Assembly (NCBI GenBank): GCA_050258375.1
Contig: JBLMYQ010000010.1
Location: forward strand, 1-42,973
Length of the DNA stretch: 42,973 bases
Source of the DNA: JBLMYQ01 sp050258375
Lineage (GTDB): Bacteria > Bacillota > Clostridia > Acetivibrionales > UBA4821
Direction: 5' to 3'
Position 1 is the first letter of the stretch. Each line of letters opens with the position of its first letter. The position numbers were made by a program, and so were the translations under genes. Below, piece after piece: positions 32,918 to 40,008 of the stretch. The notes under the pieces are model-generated. The model was not told the origin of the DNA and did not search any database. It worked only from the letters and a program-made list of their open reading frames with translations.

Positions 32918-32957
32918 ATCACTCCAAAGAAAATATACTTTCATTGGGGTGATTTTT
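32918..32957 (+). promoter_or_regulatory. Hairpin overlapping the ribosome binding site of the TIGR04086-like gene
   Basis: atcactccaa (32918-32927) pairs with ttggggtgat (32944-32953), 10 bp with one G-T wobble, then ttttt runs directly into the ATG at 32958. The right arm contains the only Shine-Dalgarno sequence (ggggtgat). The structure may be a terminator, a translational switch, or both. Confidence 0.5.
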
Positions 32958-33362
32958 ATGAAAAAGTTTAATGAGAAAATAACCACCGAAAGTGGGGGGA
33001 GTGTTTTATTACTTTTTAAGTGTGTAGGATTATCTTATATTATGACGCTGATTATTTTTCTTTTTGTTGCACTAATCCTTTGCTTTACAGAATTTCCTGA
33101 ATCAATGATTGGTTCTGCAGTTGTTATTACAACAATTATAAGCATAATGTTTGGCGGTACTTGCACTGCAAGGAGAGCTAGGACTAGGGGCTGGCTTAAC
33201 GGAGCAATTGCAGGATTGATGTATATGATTATATTATATCTTGTAAGCAGTATGTCAGGGAAAGGCTTTGGAATCAATAAGTATGTAGTAGTTATGATGC
33301 TTGTTGGAGCTGTAGCCGGTGCAATTGGCGGAATAGTAGGAATCAATCTTAAAAAGCGATAA
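32958..33362 (+). CDS. TIGR04086-like membrane protein
   Basis: The 134-residue protein has four predicted membrane helices (around LSYIMTLIIFLFVALILCF, MIGSAVVITTIISIMFGGT, GAIAGLMYMIILYLVS and VVVMMLVGAVAGAIGGIVG) with a basic loop TARRARTRGWLNG. This matches a clostridial family (TIGR04086) commonly encoded next to the SCIFF genes. Function is unknown. ATG 32958 follows ggggtgat; GTG 32949 would add three residues. Confidence 0.75.
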   Translation: MKKFNEKITTESGGSVLLLFKCVGLSYIMTLIIFLFVALILCFTEFPESMIGSAVVITTIISIMFGGTCTARRARTRGWLNGAIAGLMYMIILYLVSSMSGKGFGINKYVVVMMLVGAVAGAIGGIVGINLKKR

Positions 33363-33392
33363 AAAGGTATTTTAAAAAAAATTCCTATATGT

Positions 33393-33398
33393 TATAAT
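33393..33398 (+). promoter_or_regulatory. Possible -10 box for scfA
   Basis: A perfect TATAAT lies 29 nt before the scfA start. The sequence at the expected -35 position (ttttaa) is a poor match, so this is tentative. Confidence 0.3.
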
Positions 33399-33426
33399 TA
33401 CTCCAGATTTCTAAGGGGGGATTATA

Positions 33427-33564
33427 ATGAAGCACATTAAGACATTGAATAAAAAAATTACTTTAAGCACTAAAAAAGGTGGGTGCGGTGAGTGTCAGGC
33501 ATCATGCCAGTCAGCTTGTAAAACATCATGTACGGTTGGCAATCAGTCCTGTGAAAAGAAATAA
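33427..33564 (+). CDS. scfA: SCIFF ranthipeptide precursor (six cysteines in forty-five residues)
   Basis: The gene encodes exactly 45 residues, MKHIKTLNKKITLSTKKGGC at the start, then GECQASC, QSAC, KTSC and SC, with six Cys at positions 20, 23, 27, 31, 35 and 42. This is the defining pattern of the SCIFF family, found in almost all clostridia. ATG 33427 has a strong aaggggggat site. The precursor is cross-linked by the radical SAM enzyme encoded next door, which joins Cys thiols to other residues through thioether bonds. The biological role of the mature peptide is unknown. A strong terminator separates it from scfB, allowing far more peptide than enzyme to be made. Confidence 0.95.
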   Translation: MKHIKTLNKKITLSTKKGGCGECQASCQSACKTSCTVGNQSCEKK

Positions 33565-33577
33565 AAATATTAAAATT

Positions 33578-33610
33578 AAATACGGCAGGCATATAGCCTG
33601 CCGTATTTTT
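33578..33610 (+). terminator. Strong Rho-independent terminator after scfA
   Basis: aaatacggcaggc (33578-33590) pairs perfectly with gcctgccgtattt (33596-33608) across a 5-nt loop, followed by TT. With its 13-bp GC-rich stem it is one of the strongest hairpins in the window. Confidence 0.85.
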
Positions 33611-33613
33611 AAA

Positions 33614-33745
33614 GAGGAAGTGGAAATGTGATAAGCATCGCACTACGTTGTCACACTTCGGTCTCAAAGTACTCACGTACTTTTATGTACGTTCCGTGCT
33701 TTTCGCCTTGTGTTTCTAGTACTGCTTGCTTCTGACCTTTCCATT
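33614..33745 (+). repeat. GC-richer intergenic element before scfB (probable dispersed repeat)
   Basis: The sequence between the scfA terminator and scfB is noticeably less AT-rich than its surroundings, holds no ORF of its own and contains a perfect hairpin acgtac-ttttat-gtacgt (33675-33692). It reads better as a mobile or repeated intergenic sequence than as leader DNA. No second copy exists within the window to prove that. Confidence 0.35.
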
Positions 33746-33784
33746 AATTTTTAATATAAAGAGAATAAAATTTTGAGGTTGAAA

Positions 33785-35146
33785 ATGATACATAAATTTT
33801 CACAAAATGGAATTAATATTGCTGTTGATGTATACAGCGGGGCGGTGCATGTTCTTGATGAAACTGCCTATGAAGCATTAAATTATTTTGAAAGTCTTGA
33901 TAGAGATTCTATTATTGAAAAGCTATCGGACAAGCATTCAAAAGATGCAGTCATTGAAGCTTTAGATGAGCTTGAATATTTAAAGCAGCAAGGATTGTTA
34001 TTTTCAGAAAATCCATATCAAGGCTGGCAAAAAGCCGAAGGAGAAAAAGCGGTTGTAAAAGCTCTATGCCTTCATGCGGCACATGATTGCAACCTTAGGT
34101 GTGAATATTGTTTTGCTTCTACAGGAGATTTTGGACATTCCAGAGGGTTAATGCCGCTTGAAACAGCAAAGAAAGCGATTGATTTTTTGCTTGCAAACTC
34201 AGGCGATAGAAAGAACCTTGAGGTTGATTTCTTTGGTGGTGAGCCGCTTATGAATTTTGATGTTGTAAAGGAAACTGTGAAATACGGACGAAAAAGAGAA
34301 GCAGAGCTTTGTAAAAATATTAGATTTACACTTACGACAAACGGTATGCTTCTAAATGATGAAATAATGGATTTTGCTAATAGAAACATGAGCAATCTTG
34401 TTTTAAGTATAGATGGAAGGCAAGAGGTTAATGATAGGGTTAGGTATAGGGTTGATGGAACGGGAACTTATAAGCATATACTGCCATTGATAAAGGCTGC
34501 GGCTGATTCCAGGAATCAGGAAAATTATTATGTAAGAGGAACATTTACAAGGCATAATCTTGATTTTGCGGAAGATGTACTCCATTTAGCAGATTTGGGC
34601 TTTAAACAGGTTTCGGTGGAACCTGTGGTTGCATCTGCAGATAAGGATTATGCAATCAGAAATGATGATGTGGAAGCTATATGCAGGGAATATGAAAGAT
34701 TAGCAGATGAATTTATCAGAAGGCATAAAGAGGGAAATGGCTTTAACTTTTTTCATTTTCAACTGGAGTTGGATAACGGTCCTTGCGTGTCTAAGAGATT
34801 AAAGGGCTGTGGTGCCGGAGATGAATACCTTGCAATAACTCCTGAAGGAGAAATATATCCGTGCCATCAGTTTGTTGGAAATGAGAAATTCCTTATAGGT
34901 AATGTTGATGATGGGATATTGAAAGAAGAAGTAAGAGGAATTTTTAAAGGTTCCAACATATTTACTAAGGAAAAATGCAAGGAATGCTGGTGTAAATTTT
35001 ACTGCAGCGGAGGCTGTGCTGCAAATGCGTGGATGTATAATCAGGATATTAATATTCCTTATGAATTTGGATGTGAATTGCAGAAAAAGAGAGTAGAGTG
35101 TGCTTTGGTTGTTAAAGCAGCATTACTGCAGCTTAACTCTCTTTAA
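33785..35146 (+). CDS. scfB: SCIFF radical SAM maturase
   Basis: The 453-residue enzyme uses S-adenosylmethionine radicals to form thioether links in the SCIFF peptide. It has an N-terminal peptide-recognition (RRE-like) domain (about 1-90), the radical SAM cluster motif C102NLRC106EYC109 in HDCNLRCEYCFA, and VDFFGGEPLMNFD. The C-terminal SPASM/twitch domain holds auxiliary cluster Cys residues in KGCGAGDEYLAITPEGEIYP, PCHQF, CKECWCKFYCSGGCAANAW and a last Cys near FGCELQ. ATG 33785 follows gaggt; TTG 33773 would add four residues. Confidence 0.95.
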   Translation: MIHKFSQNGINIAVDVYSGAVHVLDETAYEALNYFESLDRDSIIEKLSDKHSKDAVIEALDELEYLKQQGLLFSENPYQGWQKAEGEKAVVKALCLHAAHDCNLRCEYCFASTGDFGHSRGLMPLETAKKAIDFLLANSGDRKNLEVDFFGGEPLMNFDVVKETVKYGRKREAELCKNIRFTLTTNGMLLNDEIMDFANRNMSNLVLSIDGRQEVNDRVRYRVDGTGTYKHILPLIKAAADSRNQENYYVRGTFTRHNLDFAEDVLHLADLGFKQVSVEPVVASADKDYAIRNDDVEAICREYERLADEFIRRHKEGNGFNFFHFQLELDNGPCVSKRLKGCGAGDEYLAITPEGEIYPCHQFVGNEKFLIGNVDDGILKEEVRGIFKGSNIFTKEKCKECWCKFYCSGGCAANAWMYNQDINIPYEFGCELQKKRVECALVVKAALLQLNSL

Positions 35147-35153
35147 AAGGTTT

Positions 35154-35185
35154 TCGGATGGGTTGAGTTAGCTATAAATTATTGA
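35154..35185 (+). repeat. Family B repeat remnant
   Basis: gatgggttgagttagctata (35158-35177) followed by aatt resembles gggtgagttagcaataaatt at the right end of the 27561-27669 element, extending past its inverted repeat. It is either a decayed copy or evidence that the repeat is longer than its terminal inverted repeats. Confidence 0.35.
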
Positions 35186-35198
35186 AAGAGGGAAAATT

Positions 35199-35705
35199 AT
35201 GATTGATAAGAGTAAATATGGAAATTTCAAACAAAGTATACATCAGGAAAGTTATTTGGCTTCAGGTGTTGTAGTTGTTGGTAATGTGACTATAGAAGAA
35301 GGCTCAAGCATATGGTATAATAGTGTTGTAAGAGGAGATGTAGCCCCGGTTTCGATTGGTTCTAAATCAAATATACAGGAAAGCTGTGTAATCCATACTA
35401 ATTGGAATATTGAAACTGTAATAGGTAATTACGTTACTGTCGGGCACGGAGCGATTCTCCATGGTTGTAAAATTGGTGACAATACGCTGATAGGAATGGG
35501 TGCTATTATTCTGGATGGCGTTGAAATAGGCAAAAATTGTATTATAGGTGCAGGCACACTAATAACTCAGCACAAAAAGATTCCCGATGGTTCAATGGTC
35601 TATGGGAATCCGTTTCAAATTATCAGACAGCTTACGCAAGAAGAAATTGAAAGCTTAACGAGACAGGCTGAAGAATATGTTTTTTACGCAAAAGCACTTT
35701 TGTAA
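35199..35705 (+). CDS. Gamma-carbonic-anhydrase-like hexapeptide-repeat protein
   Basis: The 168-residue protein is a left-handed beta-helix of hexapeptide repeats (VVVVGNVTIEEGSSIWYNSVVRGD through VEIGKNCIIGAGTLITQ). Three His at zinc-ligand positions are present: CVIHTNWN, VGHGAILHGC. The Arg/Asp pair in NSVVRGDVAPV also fits the YrdA/PaaY gamma-CA family. It is probably a trimer with metal at the subunit interface. True carbonic anhydrase activity is uncertain in this family. A standalone gene between scfB and an HD hydrolase. Confidence 0.85.
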   Translation: MIDKSKYGNFKQSIHQESYLASGVVVVGNVTIEEGSSIWYNSVVRGDVAPVSIGSKSNIQESCVIHTNWNIETVIGNYVTVGHGAILHGCKIGDNTLIGMGAIILDGVEIGKNCIIGAGTLITQHKKIPDGSMVYGNPFQIIRQLTQEEIESLTRQAEEYVFYAKALL

Positions 35706-35762
35706 AAAAAAACTACAAAATGTATAATTAATTTATTATAATATTATTGAGGGGATAAATTA

Positions 35763-36425
35763 TTGAGCGTTAGTGTTAATGATATTAAAAATGATAAGGA
35801 AGTAAAAACATTATTGGAATATGGACAAAAGCATTTGGATGAATTGAGCTTTACTGAGCATTCATACAGACATGCTGAAATTGTTTCTACAGTTGCCGGA
35901 AATATTTTAAGAGAGATTGGCGGTAATCAGAGAGAAGTAGAACTGGCTGAAATCTCTGGATATTTGCATGATATAGGAAATTCTGTGAACAGGATTGATC
36001 ATCCAAATACAGGCGCAATTCTTGCATATAACATCTTATTAAGAATGGGCATGGATTTAGAGGAAGCTATTCAAGTTATGACTGCAATCGGGAATCATGA
36101 TGAACAGGCTGGTTCGGCAGTAAGCAGAATATCAGCGGCATTAATACTTGCAGATAAATCCGATGTCCACAGGACAAGGGTAAGGAATACTGATTTTGCT
36201 ACATTTGATATTCATGACAGGGTAAATTATGCTGTTGAAAAATCCGAAGTCAGGGTTGATACATCCAGGAAGGTTATTTCGCTGGATTTGACTATAGATA
36301 CTACGATTTGCCGCTTGATGGAGTATTTCGAAATATTTCTTGTAAGAATGATGATGAATAGAAGGGCTGCATCGTTTTTGGGTTACAACTTTGAACTTAT
36401 TGCTAACCAAACGAAACTTCTTTAA
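35763..36425 (+). CDS. HD-domain phosphohydrolase
   Basis: The 220-residue protein has the metal-binding HD signature: H in SYRHAEIV, HD in SGYLHDIGNSV, an internal H in NRIDHPNTGA, H in AIGNHDEQAG and D in ADKSDVHRTRVR. This fits hydrolases of nucleotides or phosphorylated substrates; the actual substrate is unknown. The start is TTG 35763, 8 nt after gagggg (35749-35754); no ATG is available near it. Gap and promoter-like AT sequence separate it from the genes on both sides. Confidence 0.75.
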   Translation: MSVSVNDIKNDKEVKTLLEYGQKHLDELSFTEHSYRHAEIVSTVAGNILREIGGNQREVELAEISGYLHDIGNSVNRIDHPNTGAILAYNILLRMGMDLEEAIQVMTAIGNHDEQAGSAVSRISAALILADKSDVHRTRVRNTDFATFDIHDRVNYAVEKSEVRVDTSRKVISLDLTIDTTICRLMEYFEIFLVRMMMNRRAASFLGYNFELIANQTKLL

Positions 36426-36487
36426 AAATCTTTTTGTGCCATCCTTGATATTTTCTATCATATATTAATATATAATTAATTTTCAGG

Positions 36488-37033
36488 GTGATAGTTATTA
36501 AGAAAAATCTAAAGTTTTTTGTAGTTAGCTTTATTATATTTGTATTTTTATTTGTGGGATTGAAAGAGTTAACTTATAATAAAAGTTGGACAAATTCAAA
36601 TATTGTTCAAAAATTTTCTCAACAATCCGAAAAAACTGGGCTCATAAAAGTAATTAGAATTGTTGATGGAGATACAATAGTAGTTAATCTCAACTCAAAA
36701 GAGGAAAAAGTAAGATTGATAGGTGTTGACACACCTGAGACTGTGAAACCGGGTACTCCTGTACAGAAATATGGAAAAGAAGCATCAAATTTTACTAAAA
36801 ATATGTTAATAGATAAAAAAGTCAAACTGGAGTTTGATGTCCAACACCGTGATAAATATGCAAGACTTCTTGCTTATGTTTATCTTGAGGATGGACGGAT
36901 GTTTAATAAAATATTAATAGAACAAGGATATGCACAAGTGATGACTGTGCCTCCAAATGTTAAGTACCAGCAAGCTTTTATCAAACTTCAAAGAAAAGCA
37001 AAAGAAAATAAAAAAGGTTTATGGAAAGATTAA
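36488..37033 (+). CDS. Membrane-anchored thermonuclease (SNase family)
   Basis: An N-terminal helix (FFVVSFIIFVFLFVGL) anchors or exports the protein, and the SNase domain follows (about 50-181). Catalytic residues of staphylococcal nuclease are all present: Asp in RIVDGDTIVV, Arg, Asp and Glu in VRLIGVDTPET, and Arg in DKYARLLAYVYLEDGR. It probably cleaves DNA or RNA outside the membrane with calcium. The start is uncertain: GTG 36488 lies inside the best Shine-Dalgarno match (agggtgat, 36485-36492), so ATT 36497 (4 nt after it) is an alternative start. The 3' end overlaps gltX by 1 nt (TAATG). Confidence 0.85.
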   Translation: MIVIKKNLKFFVVSFIIFVFLFVGLKELTYNKSWTNSNIVQKFSQQSEKTGLIKVIRIVDGDTIVVNLNSKEEKVRLIGVDTPETVKPGTPVQKYGKEASNFTKNMLIDKKVKLEFDVQHRDKYARLLAYVYLEDGRMFNKILIEQGYAQVMTVPPNVKYQQAFIKLQRKAKENKKGLWKD

Positions 37034-38505
37034 TGAAAGGAAGGATAGCTGATTTGATTAACAATGGAAAAATAAAAGTAAGGTTCGCTCCAAGCCCAAC
37101 TGGGCATTTGCATATAGGCGGAGCAAGAACGGCACTTTTTAATTATCTTTATGCAAAAAGAATGGGAGGAAGCTTTCTTCTCAGAATTGAAGATACTGAT
37201 CTTGAAAGGTCTACTGTAGAATCAGAAAAGGTTATAATTGACGGCTTGAAATGGTTGGGGATAAATTGGGATGAAGGTATTGAAATAGGTGGTAATGAAG
37301 GTCCATATCGTTCAACTGAAAGAGTAAATATATACAATAAGTATATTGAAAAGCTTTTGGAACAGGGAGATGCTTATTACTGCTATTGCACACAGGAAGA
37401 GCTTGAGGCTGAAAGGCATGAGCTTATGTCAAAAGGAGAAATGCCAAGATATCTTGGGAAATGCAGAAATCTTACTCCAGAACAAAACAAAAAATTTGAA
37501 CAGGAAGGAAGAAAGCCTTCAATAAGATTCAAGGTGCCTGAGGATAAAGTAATTAAGGTTAATGACGTAGTAAGAGACGCTGTTGAATTTGAAAGTAATG
37601 GAATAGGCGATTTTATAATTGTGAAGTCAGATGGTATACCAGTCTATAACTTTGCGGTTGTAATCGATGATTATCTTATGGAAATAACCCATGTTATCAG
37701 GGGTGAAGAACATCTGTCAAATACGCCCCGACAGCTGCTTATTTACGAAGCGCTTGGATTTGAGACACCAGCTTTTGCACACGTTTCTCTTATCTTAGGC
37801 AAGGACAGAACTAAAATGAGCAAAAGACACGGCTCGACTTGGGTTGAACAATACATCGAGGCAGGCTATCTTCCTGAAGCCATAATAAATTTTCTTGCGC
37901 TTATGGGATGGTCACCCGGTGAAGAGAGAGAAATATTTTCGCTTGAAGAGCTGGAGAAGATATTCTCAATTGAAAGGGTTTCGAGAAATCCGGCAGTTTT
38001 TGATGTAGACAAGCTTAATTGGATGAATGGTCAGTATATAAAGAACACACCGGTTGAAAGAATTACACAGCTTGCAATTCCACACCTTTTAAAAGCAGGA
38101 TTTATTAAAGATAATGAAAATCTGGATATGGAATGGCTGCAAAAAATGGTTGGGGTGGTTCAAGATGAGCTTGCCTATGTAGGAGAAATTTCGGATAAGG
38201 CTTTGATATTCTTTGATGATAATGTTGAGCCCAAGGATGCTGAGGCTGAAGAAGTAATGAAAATGGAGCATGTTCCGGAATTGTTGAATATCTTCAAAGA
38301 AAAAGTAATTAAGGCTGAAAGCATTGATGATGATTTCGCAAAGGGGATATTCAAAGAAATACAAAACAGCACAGGTATAAAAGGTAAAAGTTTGTACATG
38401 CCTGTTAGAGTAGCTCTTACAGGACAAGTTCATGGACCTGAGCTTGTAGAAATTATAAAGATTCTTGGTAAAGAAAGATTAATTAGAAGATTATCAAGAA
38501 GTTGA
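37033..38505 (+). CDS. gltX: Glutamate--tRNA ligase
   Basis: The 490-residue class I synthetase charges tRNA with glutamate. The HIGH signature reads HLHIGGAR (residues 25-32) after VRFAPSPTG, and KMSKS reads KMSKRHGS (from residue 261). The GLKWLGINWDEG, ETHVIRGEEHL-like MEITHVIRGEEHLSNTPRQL and LINWMNGQYI-type segments fit bacterial GluRS, and the C-terminal anticodon-binding helical bundle is complete. ATG 37033 overlaps the upstream stop (TAATG); ATG 37021 in frame would add MERL. The enzyme may be discriminating or non-discriminating; sequence alone does not settle this. Confidence 0.94.
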   Translation: MKGRIADLINNGKIKVRFAPSPTGHLHIGGARTALFNYLYAKRMGGSFLLRIEDTDLERSTVESEKVIIDGLKWLGINWDEGIEIGGNEGPYRSTERVNIYNKYIEKLLEQGDAYYCYCTQEELEAERHELMSKGEMPRYLGKCRNLTPEQNKKFEQEGRKPSIRFKVPEDKVIKVNDVVRDAVEFESNGIGDFIIVKSDGIPVYNFAVVIDDYLMEITHVIRGEEHLSNTPRQLLIYEALGFETPAFAHVSLILGKDRTKMSKRHGSTWVEQYIEAGYLPEAIINFLALMGWSPGEEREIFSLEELEKIFSIERVSRNPAVFDVDKLNWMNGQYIKNTPVERITQLAIPHLLKAGFIKDNENLDMEWLQKMVGVVQDELAYVGEISDKALIFFDDNVEPKDAEAEEVMKMEHVPELLNIFKEKVIKAESIDDDFAKGIFKEIQNSTGIKGKSLYMPVRVALTGQVHGPELVEIIKILGKERLIRRLSRS

Positions 38506-38559
38506 ATTTAAAAAAATATAATGAAGATAATATAAAAAAATAGATATTTGAAAATTAAG

Positions 38560-38587
38560 TTAACAGTTCCAAAAGATAGTGTAAAAT
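38560..38587 (+). promoter_or_regulatory. Possible promoter of cheB
   Basis: TTAACA (38560-38565), a 16-nt spacer and TAAAAT (38582-38587) lie in the 151-nt gap before cheB. No terminator hairpin is evident after gltX. Confidence 0.35.
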
Positions 38588-38656
38588 AATTTAAAAACAG
38601 ATATTTTGTTCTTTATTCACTAGCAATTGACCACTAAATTTCAGAGGAGGTATACT

Positions 38657-39844
38657 ATGGCAAGAGTCCTGCGAGTTATAATAATTGATGACGTTTCTAC
38701 CTATAGACGCCTTTTGAATATAGTTATCGGTGAATTTGTGGGAGTTGAATGTATTGGAGAATATCCGGATGGTATGTCGGGAATGAAAGCCATAGAAGAA
38801 CTCCAGCCTGACTTGATTTTCCTTGATGTTGAGATGCCTATAATGGATGGGATTGAGGTGCTGAAGGAAGTAAATCAGAAATATCCCAATATAGGCGTAA
38901 TAATGGTAAGTGGTTTTGATAAAAAGCAAGCAGATATTACTGTCAGGGCATTGGAGCTTGGAGCTATTGATTTTGTTCCTAAGCCTTCGGAGCCTACTAT
39001 AGAAGAAAACATTGAAATACTAAAAAAGAAAATTGCTCCTCTTATTCATGTTTTCTCAACTAAAAAAAATCTTGAAAGAATTAGGCAGATTACTGATAGA
39101 GTAAGTGAAGAGGTAAAGAAAAAAGAAGAACCGATTAAAGAGAAAAAGATTAGTGAAAAGATTGCTGAAGGCAAAGCAATAATTCAGGAGCAGGCAATTC
39201 CCCAAGAGAAACCTGCTGTTGACAGGCCTAGGAAACATGATATCCTACTTCCACCATTCAAAATAGACTTGGTTGCAATAGGGACGTCTACAGGGGGACC
39301 GTATGCATTAGCTGATGTTATTCCAAAGCTGCCCGCGAATTTTCCTGTTCCTATTGTTCTAGTCCAGCATATGCCTCCAAGCTTTACTGCTTCTTTGGCA
39401 AATAGTCTTTCAAAAAAATCAAAGCTTCCTGTCTATGAAGCAAAAAATGGTGATTTAGTTGAAGCCGGAAAAGTACTGCTGGCCCCTGGTGGTTATCATA
39501 TGGTATTAGCAAGAAATGAGGCTGATAAAGATAAATATATTGTCAAGCTTGAAGAAACGCCGCAAGTACATGGATGCAGACCTTCGGTTGATGTTTTATT
39601 CAAATCTATAGCACATAATTATCAGGGAAATGTACTGTCTGTAATAATGACCGGTATGGGAGCTGATGGAACTGACGGTGTGCGTGCACTTAAAACAAAA
39701 AAATGCTACTGCCTGATTCAAAATGAGGAATCCAGTGTAGTATTTGGAATGCCGAAAATGGTAATGCAGGCGAACCTTCACGATGAAATCATTCCTCTGG
39801 ATGAAATTGCAAAAAGAATAACTGAGATTGTAGGAGTTAGGTAA
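38657..39844 (+). CDS. cheB: Chemotaxis protein-glutamate methylesterase CheB
   Basis: The 395-residue response regulator removes methyl groups from, and deamidates, chemoreceptors. The receiver domain has the phospho-acceptor Asp57 in FLDVEMP and KPSEPT near its end. A long charged linker (about 135-200, KKKEEPIKEKKISEK-like) leads to the esterase domain with Ser211 (GTSTGGP), His238 (VQHMPP) and Asp337 (GMGADGTDG), a complete catalytic triad. ATG 38657 has agaggaggt 8 nt upstream; a longer frame from 38627 has no support. It is encoded alone, without cheR, cheA or cheW in the window. Confidence 0.94.
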   Translation: MARVLRVIIIDDVSTYRRLLNIVIGEFVGVECIGEYPDGMSGMKAIEELQPDLIFLDVEMPIMDGIEVLKEVNQKYPNIGVIMVSGFDKKQADITVRALELGAIDFVPKPSEPTIEENIEILKKKIAPLIHVFSTKKNLERIRQITDRVSEEVKKKEEPIKEKKISEKIAEGKAIIQEQAIPQEKPAVDRPRKHDILLPPFKIDLVAIGTSTGGPYALADVIPKLPANFPVPIVLVQHMPPSFTASLANSLSKKSKLPVYEAKNGDLVEAGKVLLAPGGYHMVLARNEADKDKYIVKLEETPQVHGCRPSVDVLFKSIAHNYQGNVLSVIMTGMGADGTDGVRALKTKKCYCLIQNEESSVVFGMPKMVMQANLHDEIIPLDEIAKRITEIVGVR

Positions 39845-39880
39845 ATACTTCTGGTATAACAAAACTAAGGTTGAATTTTT

Positions 39881-39910
39881 AAAATAACAGTGAAAAACAC
39901 TGTTATTTTT
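39881..39910 (+). terminator. Rho-independent terminator after cheB
   Basis: aaaataacagtg (39881-39892) pairs perfectly with cactgttatttt (39898-39909) around AAAAA, continuing into ttgtttt. Because it is nearly symmetric (A-run before, T-run after), it could also work on the opposite strand. Confidence 0.8.
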
Positions 39911-40008
39911 GTTTTAAACTGTTAATTTGTAATGTTTTATGGTATAAAAGAATATAGAGAGACTAAAAGATTTAAACCTAAGAAAAGATGCAAGAGGGGG
40001 ACTCGGAT

